Shown in pieces: positions 59,647-64,000 of a DNA stretch of 64,000 nt (positions are counted from its first letter, which is position 1; each line of letters starts with the position of its first letter). Location: assembly GCF_001902145.1 (NCBI RefSeq), contig NZ_MRST01000027.1:540519-604518 (forward strand). The letters run 5' to 3'. The stretch comes from Pseudomonas fluorescens. GTDB taxonomy: Bacteria > Pseudomonadota > Gammaproteobacteria > Pseudomonadales > Pseudomonadaceae. The notes under the pieces were generated by a model. That model saw nothing but the letters and a program-made list of their open reading frames with translations. It had not been told where the DNA came from and did no database searches. A program made the translations under genes and the position numbers.

Positions 59647-60378
59647 CTATAGCATCAACGCTATAGCACTAAATACAAAAAATACATTTATGATCAGTGT
59701 GAAGCTTGACTCGGAAATGCTTGAGATAATTTTTTTGCCGAGGTAAGTTCCCAATAGCGAAACAATCAGTAATGGCAACGAATCGAAGAGTACATTCCTG
59801 CTGATAACTCCTCCCTGTACATAGATAAAAATCTTGGGGATGTTCAATAGAAACGAGGTCGCCGCATACGTTGCAACATAGGTCTCTTTAGTCAAACCTG
59901 CGGAGCTAAATAACGGCCCCTTTACTGCGTTTCCACTCCCTACGACTCCTGAGCTAAAGCCATATAAAAAGCTAAAGATGGGGATTTGGTAGGGCTTGAG
60001 TTGCGCTGGTGTCACCTCTTTAGCCCTAAACTTAAGCAAGTCCTTTACGACATATGCAAGTATTGCAAGCCCCAGTATCTTCTGAAAAAAACTGATATTT
60101 ATATAGAGAAGCAAAACACTTCCTGCGATAGTTCCCGGAAATCCATAAATCAGAAGTTTCTTTGAGATGCTCCAGTCGATGAATCGCCAAAAAAAACCAA
60201 GCTTTACTATGTTTTGAAACGTGAAGTAAAGTGACGCCATTGCAACGCTTTCTTTTGCAGTAAAAAAGAAAGTGAATATAGGAATTAGTACAAAGCTACC
60301 AACACCGAAGGCCGTTGATAAAACAGAGGAAATCAACACCAAGAGGTAAAGCGCTATCATCTTATAAACTATAATCAT
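59647..60378 (-). CDS. TSUP (TauE/SafE) permease
   Basis: A 243-residue membrane protein with about eight hydrophobic helices and the TauE/SafE features: SSVLSTAFGVGSFVLIPIFT at the start and SFLYGFSSGVVGSGNAVKGP in the second half. The family moves sulfite, sulfoacetate and other organic acids. In this operon an export role for a phosphonate anion (self-protection or delivery) or import of a precursor is inferred. AAAGGGTAG lies before the ATG. Confidence 0.85.
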   Translation of the reverse strand: MIIVYKMIALYLLVLISSVLSTAFGVGSFVLIPIFTFFFTAKESVAMASLYFTFQNIVKLGFFWRFIDWSISKKLLIYGFPGTIAGSVLLLYINISFFQKILGLAILAYVVKDLLKFRAKEVTPAQLKPYQIPIFSFLYGFSSGVVGSGNAVKGPLFSSAGLTKETYVATYAATSFLLNIPKIFIYVQGGVISRNVLFDSLPLLIVSLLGTYLGKKIISSISESSFTLIINVFFVFSAIALML

Positions 60379-60407
60379 CGCTACCCTTTGCTAGTTAGTC
60401 TTGAAAT

Positions 60408-61523
60408 CTAAAGCGGATTAATCCTGGCCATCACCTTTTCTACGGTAGCATCGGAGTCTTCATCTGAAAGAGGGTCATAAGCTTCCAGTCCGAATTGAAA
60501 AAGACGCTCTTTAGTTCCTATCGGATTGCGACCTTTTGGCAGCGTTAAGTAGACTGGTTTCGAGTAATTCATTTTTTTATACAGCTCAAGTGAACCAATT
60601 ATACCTAGCACGTCGCCTGAAACTTGTACAACTCCAACTACCCGATCCATAATGCTTTGATCTTCAAATATGGCTGGTATATTGGCCTCAATGATATCGC
60701 CTCCAAGCTCAGCTAATATGATGTCAGCACCAACAGACGCAGTATTCAAAACGTCTGATATCGCTGATATGGCTTTTTCTTTGTCGGTATAGGTAGAAGA
60801 CAAACCAACGCTCGGAAAATCTAGGCAAAAGTCCGCTCCTGCGTCCTGCATGGCCAAAATATCTCTCAGTCGTCCCGTTCCAGTAAGCTTCGTGGCAGAT
60901 ACTCGAAGTCCTTTTCTTTTTAGTGCCTTAATCAAATTGGTTGTCGCCGTTGTCTTGCCTACTTCGGCTGAGGTTCCACATATAAATAAAATTGGAGTGT
61001 CGGTTGGGTGGTTCTCGCTATATGGGCTACCACGTAAATCTCCAATATTTAAGTTGCCATGGACTCCAGGAATCCCAAGAAAACCTTCGACTTGCACTTT
61101 TAAGAATTGTTTGACTGTTCGTAAGGGGGAAACGGCTTTCCCGTAACCTAGAATTCCGCCAACTGCAAGTAGATCAAGGGTGATTGGGTCATCCGGAGAA
61201 ATAGTAATTTTGTCATCAATGCCGCCGTATTCTGAAGTGCTGGATTTTCTATTGCCTAACACGCCAAAGAATAGGTCTCCTTTATAGAGGGTGACATCTC
61301 GACCATTATTGTTTTCGATGTAATTTACCGCGCCGACGCTACTAATAACTTTCCCTAGAACGATGTCGCCTTCTATGCCTTCACCGGACGTTATTAAACT
61401 TGCTTGCTGCAATACATGGGCAGGTAGATGCCTAATGTTAGACGCGATGGATTTGACGGTGACGTCCCCAAGCTTTACATTGCCAGCAATTTTATTCAAT
61501 CCTAACTCTTTCAACTCGCTCAT
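60408..61523 (-). CDS. DUF1611-family P-loop protein, candidate ligase
   Basis: A 371-residue protein of DUF1611 type. The N-terminal 170 residues form the family-specific region (RDVTLYKGDLFFGVLGNRKS and LAVGGILGYGKAVSPLRTV), and the C-terminal part is a P-loop NTPase related to dethiobiotin synthetase/MobB: Walker A GTSAEVGKTTATTNL at 183-197, then the SATKLTGTGR and LAELGGDIIEANIPA motifs. DgcN-type relatives act in amino-acid metabolism. With phosphonoacetate as likely substrate, ATP-driven activation and amide formation with an amino acid (possibly aspartate) is the proposed role. ATG 61523 preferred: the upstream GTG at 61568 would overlap ppd. Confidence 0.8.
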   Translation of the reverse strand: MSELKELGLNKIAGNVKLGDVTVKSIASNIRHLPAHVLQQASLITSGEGIEGDIVLGKVISSVGAVNYIENNNGRDVTLYKGDLFFGVLGNRKSSTSEYGGIDDKITISPDDPITLDLLAVGGILGYGKAVSPLRTVKQFLKVQVEGFLGIPGVHGNLNIGDLRGSPYSENHPTDTPILFICGTSAEVGKTTATTNLIKALKRKGLRVSATKLTGTGRLRDILAMQDAGADFCLDFPSVGLSSTYTDKEKAISAISDVLNTASVGADIILAELGGDIIEANIPAIFEDQSIMDRVVGVVQVSGDVLGIIGSLELYKKMNYSKPVYLTLPKGRNPIGTKERLFQFGLEAYDPLSDEDSDATVEKVMARINPL

Positions 61524-61557
61524 AAATAGCTCTCTCATAGAAGTAGCGCAGCAGAAT

Positions 61558-62700
61558 TCAAAGTCCACCCAGAAAATTCATGTATTGCACTTTGTTTTCT
61601 TTTGGTGTGTCCACAGGCCTCCCTAGATTTTGACGAGATCCCGTTCTGCAACGAACTTCAATAAACGCGCTTCCTTGTGTTTCGATCGCATCAATCAAGC
61701 TCATGACTAACTCATGTCTGGATACCACAGTTTTAGACGTTATATACCCGCAGCTTTTGGCAATGTCGGCCATACTTCGAGTGGCCGCCATAGTCGGTTG
61801 TCCGCCGACGGAGTCATGCGCTCCATTATTAATTAGTACGTGAATGATGTTCGACATGGCTGAATTAAGTAGTCCCCCCATGTGCATGATTGCTGCGCCA
61901 TCTCCATCCAGGCACGCAACTTTTATCAAAGGCTTACTTATGGATATCCCCATCGCAATTTGTGATGCATGCCCCATCCCACCCACGGTTAAAAAATCTT
62001 TTTCATGGGATTGACCCAGACTGGTCCTGAGTTCATATAGTTCTCTTGACAACATACCAGTAGTACTCACTATCGGCATTGCCTCGGGAAGAATATCCAC
62101 GCAACAAGCCACTGCCTCCTCTCGAGACATCAGCTCCGGGAGAGATGAGTTCGTGTGTTCCTTCTTATCACCTCCGAAAGTTCCCTTGCGCACCACAATG
62201 GCGACAGGGCAGCCATTATTTACTGAGATCTCCAAGAGCGAGTCCAACTCGATGGAGATATCATCAGCATCTGATTCTGATATCACTAAGTAAGGGATGC
62301 CGAGTACGTCCAATTGAGGCAGAGTGATTTTTCCCTGCTTTACATGCTGAGGCTCATCATGCTTTTGGGTTCCTGTAGCATCAATTTCCCCGCGCCACCC
62401 GATAATCATCAGTATCGGAATTCCGTATACCTCCGGAGCAGCAAGCGAACAGAAAGGATTGATAAGGTTTCCAATACCGGAGTTCTGCAAATAGACCAAC
62501 GGGACCTTGCCGGTGGCGAGATGATGTCCAATCGCTACACCTAATGCTGTCCCTTCATTGCAAGCGGTGACATGGTCGATATCTAAATTTGAATTTTGAA
62601 TGGCGGAACAAAAATTTTTCAGCAGTGAATCAGGGACGCCCGTATAAAACTCAATATCTTTACTGAACAAAAGTGTAAGAAAATCCTTTGCAACAATCAT
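61558..62700 (-). CDS. Phosphonopyruvate decarboxylase
   Basis: A 380-residue thiamine-diphosphate enzyme that decarboxylates phosphonopyruvate to phosphonoacetaldehyde, pulling the unfavourable PepM step. Start FYTGVPDSLLKNFCSAIQNS with the pyrimidine-domain Glu in ACNEGTALGVAIGHHLATGK; C-terminal ThDP motif CLDGDGAAIMHMGGLLNSAM through NNGAHDSVGGQPT, where the DSVGGQ segment is typical of Ppd (seen also in fosfomycin and bialaphos clusters). Full length. Second gene of the operon, 53 bases after pepM. Confidence 0.93.
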   Translation of the reverse strand: MIVAKDFLTLLFSKDIEFYTGVPDSLLKNFCSAIQNSNLDIDHVTACNEGTALGVAIGHHLATGKVPLVYLQNSGIGNLINPFCSLAAPEVYGIPILMIIGWRGEIDATGTQKHDEPQHVKQGKITLPQLDVLGIPYLVISESDADDISIELDSLLEISVNNGCPVAIVVRKGTFGGDKKEHTNSSLPELMSREEAVACCVDILPEAMPIVSTTGMLSRELYELRTSLGQSHEKDFLTVGGMGHASQIAMGISISKPLIKVACLDGDGAAIMHMGGLLNSAMSNIIHVLINNGAHDSVGGQPTMAATRSMADIAKSCGYITSKTVVSRHELVMSLIDAIETQGSAFIEVRCRTGSRQNLGRPVDTPKENKVQYMNFLGGL

Positions 62701-62753
62701 AAAAACGTCCTATGAGCTTAATCAGCAAAACTTGCACGTTCTAACGTCTAATA

Positions 62754-63659
62754 TCATCGTGTTCCAGGTATAAGAGATAGAATCTCTTGAATATCAAGAC
62801 ATCTATCCTCAACCTCCAGTGTTCTACCATATTTTAATATTTGATTGGCCACCGACAACATTGCAGGATAAGCTGCTCGGAGCATATGATTTGCGTAAAT
62901 GACGACATTAAAACCATTATCGACGAGAGTATCAAATTTTATGTCATTGAAACTTGTAGGTACGCAGACCAGTGGAACAGATGGATAGTGTGTTCTAAAT
63001 CGTTTTGCGAATTCGATAATTTCACTGGGGTCTTTCTTTCTGCTATGAATCATTACACCGTCTGCGCCAGACTCTACATAAAGCAATGCACGTTTGAGCG
63101 CATCATCGAGCCCTGCGTCCAATATAAGACTTTCGATACGAGCGATAAGCATAAAATCTGATGATAACTGAGCGTTTTTTCCCAATCTGATCTTTTCGGC
63201 AAACTCTATTGGATCCGCCTGGGTCTGCTTCACATCATTTCCGAATAGTGAGTTTTTCTTTAATCCGGTTTTATCTTCAATGATTACTGCGGATACCCCC
63301 ATACGTTCGGCCGTTGCGATGTGATAGGGTAAATGCTCGGCTTTTCCACCGGTGTCACCATCAAGTATTAAGGGCTTGGTCGTCACCTCAAAAATATCAG
63401 AAACTCCATTCAGTCTACTTTTAAGATCCAGTAATTCAGTATCAGGTTTTCCCCGCACTGTAGAGTCAGTTAAGGAGCTTGACCAGAACGCATCAAATTC
63501 AACAGTAACATTGCCGTTGGTGTAGCTAGCTTTTTCAACTAACATCGCCGAAAGAGGGCTATGTGCTTCAATAACTCTTATTCCTTTTTTTTTCGAGAGG
63601 AGCTTTCTTAAAGATTGACCGCGCAATTCCGAGGTAACAGATTTCATAGGCAATTCCAT
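62754..63659 (-). CDS. pepM: Phosphoenolpyruvate phosphomutase
   Basis: A 301-residue PepM, the committing enzyme of phosphonate biosynthesis, which forms the C-P bond of phosphonopyruvate from PEP. The diagnostic motif EDKxxxKxNS is present as EDKTGLKKNSLFG (about 128-140), with LDGDTGGKAEH (about 100-110) for the metal site and VTVEFDAFWSSSLT near the start. This motif separates it from isocitrate-lyase-like and phosphonopyruvate-hydrolase relatives. ATG 63659 has AAGGTG seven bases upstream; ATG 63647 is also possible, and TTG 63692 is unlikely. First gene of the minus-strand operon. Confidence 0.94.
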   Translation of the reverse strand: MELPMKSVTSELRGQSLRKLLSKKKGIRVIEAHSPLSAMLVEKASYTNGNVTVEFDAFWSSSLTDSTVRGKPDTELLDLKSRLNGVSDIFEVTTKPLILDGDTGGKAEHLPYHIATAERMGVSAVIIEDKTGLKKNSLFGNDVKQTQADPIEFAEKIRLGKNAQLSSDFMLIARIESLILDAGLDDALKRALLYVESGADGVMIHSRKKDPSEIIEFAKRFRTHYPSVPLVCVPTSFNDIKFDTLVDNGFNVVIYANHMLRAAYPAMLSVANQILKYGRTLEVEDRCLDIQEILSLIPGTR

Positions 63660-63904
63660 TTGTGGCACCTTTTTTTGACGGAAAGATAGCAACTATCAAC
63701 GAACTCTATACTCGTATTAGTATTTTTGGATTCGATCTGAATGCCGATATAACGATGCATCATCAAACTGAAACATTACAATATGGCTGCTTATAATTAT
63801 TGGCTATAGAATTATTTATAAACCTGCATAAAAATTATTTTTCTATAAAAATCAATCATAAGGAGTGCGTCACTAATTTGTTATATACACCCAAAAGGGC
63901 AAAG

Positions 63905-64000
63905 ATGAAAAATAAGTTACATTCGACAATGAAGCTATTTAATTTTCTTTACCGCAATGATGAGCTACAGCTCGCCGCTGACATTCAGCGCAAAGCGATA
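63905..64000 (+). CDS. Partial gene, divergent from the phosphonate operon
   Basis: The reading frame from ATG 63905 (MKNKLHSTMKLFNFLYRNDE onward) stays open through the last base of the window, 32 codons. AAAGGG lies five bases upstream. The product cannot be identified from so few residues; divergence from pepM makes a regulator or another biosynthetic gene plausible. The 245-base AT-rich region between 63660 and 63904 should hold both promoters. Confidence 0.45.
   Translation, partial: MKNKLHSTMKLFNFLYRNDELQLAADIQRKAI

Overview
The window looks like a Pseudomonas chromosome of the fluorescens group. The basis is gene content (GlxA/AraC regulators, a glucarate operon, MocR regulators, a YedE transporter, TrmK, PanB, BenE), a DUF6124 gene with its structured leader, and five copies of an inverted repeat built on TGTAGGAGCGAGCTTGCTCG, a common Pseudomonas REP type. 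The middle (about 7.3-54 kb) is GC-rich ordinary core/accessory genome. Both ends are visibly more AT-rich and look acquired.

Left end (0-7.1 kb) is a defence-type island: a DUF5677-like protein, an orphan MafI-type immunity protein, a TIGR04141/DUF6119 protein, and a translationally overlapping OLD-nuclease/UvrD-helicase pair that matches a compact Gabija system.

The middle holds three GNAT acetyltransferases; a frameshifted small gene beside a 72-bp tandem repeat; a methyltransferase and a cupin; an OPT transporter, amino-acid permease and GbdR-like regulator in one direction; GST, a P-loop kinase, DUF3144 and TrmK; a GntR-controlled glucarate operon (gudP-gudD); a signal-less chitinase plus AA10 LPMO pair behind a LexA-like box; a MerR-controlled group (PfpI-like, acetoacetate-decarboxylase-like, alpha/beta hydrolase) joined by two matching operators; two unknown proteins; MocR and PanB; a second GlxA group; YedE; two TetR-controlled transporter/thioesterase modules; a 2-hydroxyacid dehydrogenase; a DUF3857 transglutaminase; a two-component system divergent from two overlapping small membrane proteins; and a MocR/BenE pair.

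Right end (55-64 kb) is the most interesting region: a seven-gene minus-strand operon, pepM-ppd-DUF1611-TSUP-aldehyde dehydrogenase-pyrB-like-Fe/2OG oxygenase. PepM and Ppd give phosphonoacetaldehyde and the dehydrogenase would give phosphonoacetate. An aspartate transcarbamoylase homologue in the same operon points to a product related to N-phosphonoacetyl-L-aspartate (PALA), the classical inhibitor of that enzyme. The DUF1611 P-loop protein is a candidate amide ligase, the TSUP protein a candidate exporter, and the PyrB homologue a candidate self-resistance enzyme. The last gene encodes a TauD/clavaminate-synthase-like enzyme whose iron carboxylate ligand is replaced by Ala (HNA instead of HNE), as in Fe/2OG halogenases. 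The product itself is inferred, not seen. A divergent gene starts at 63905 and runs off the window.
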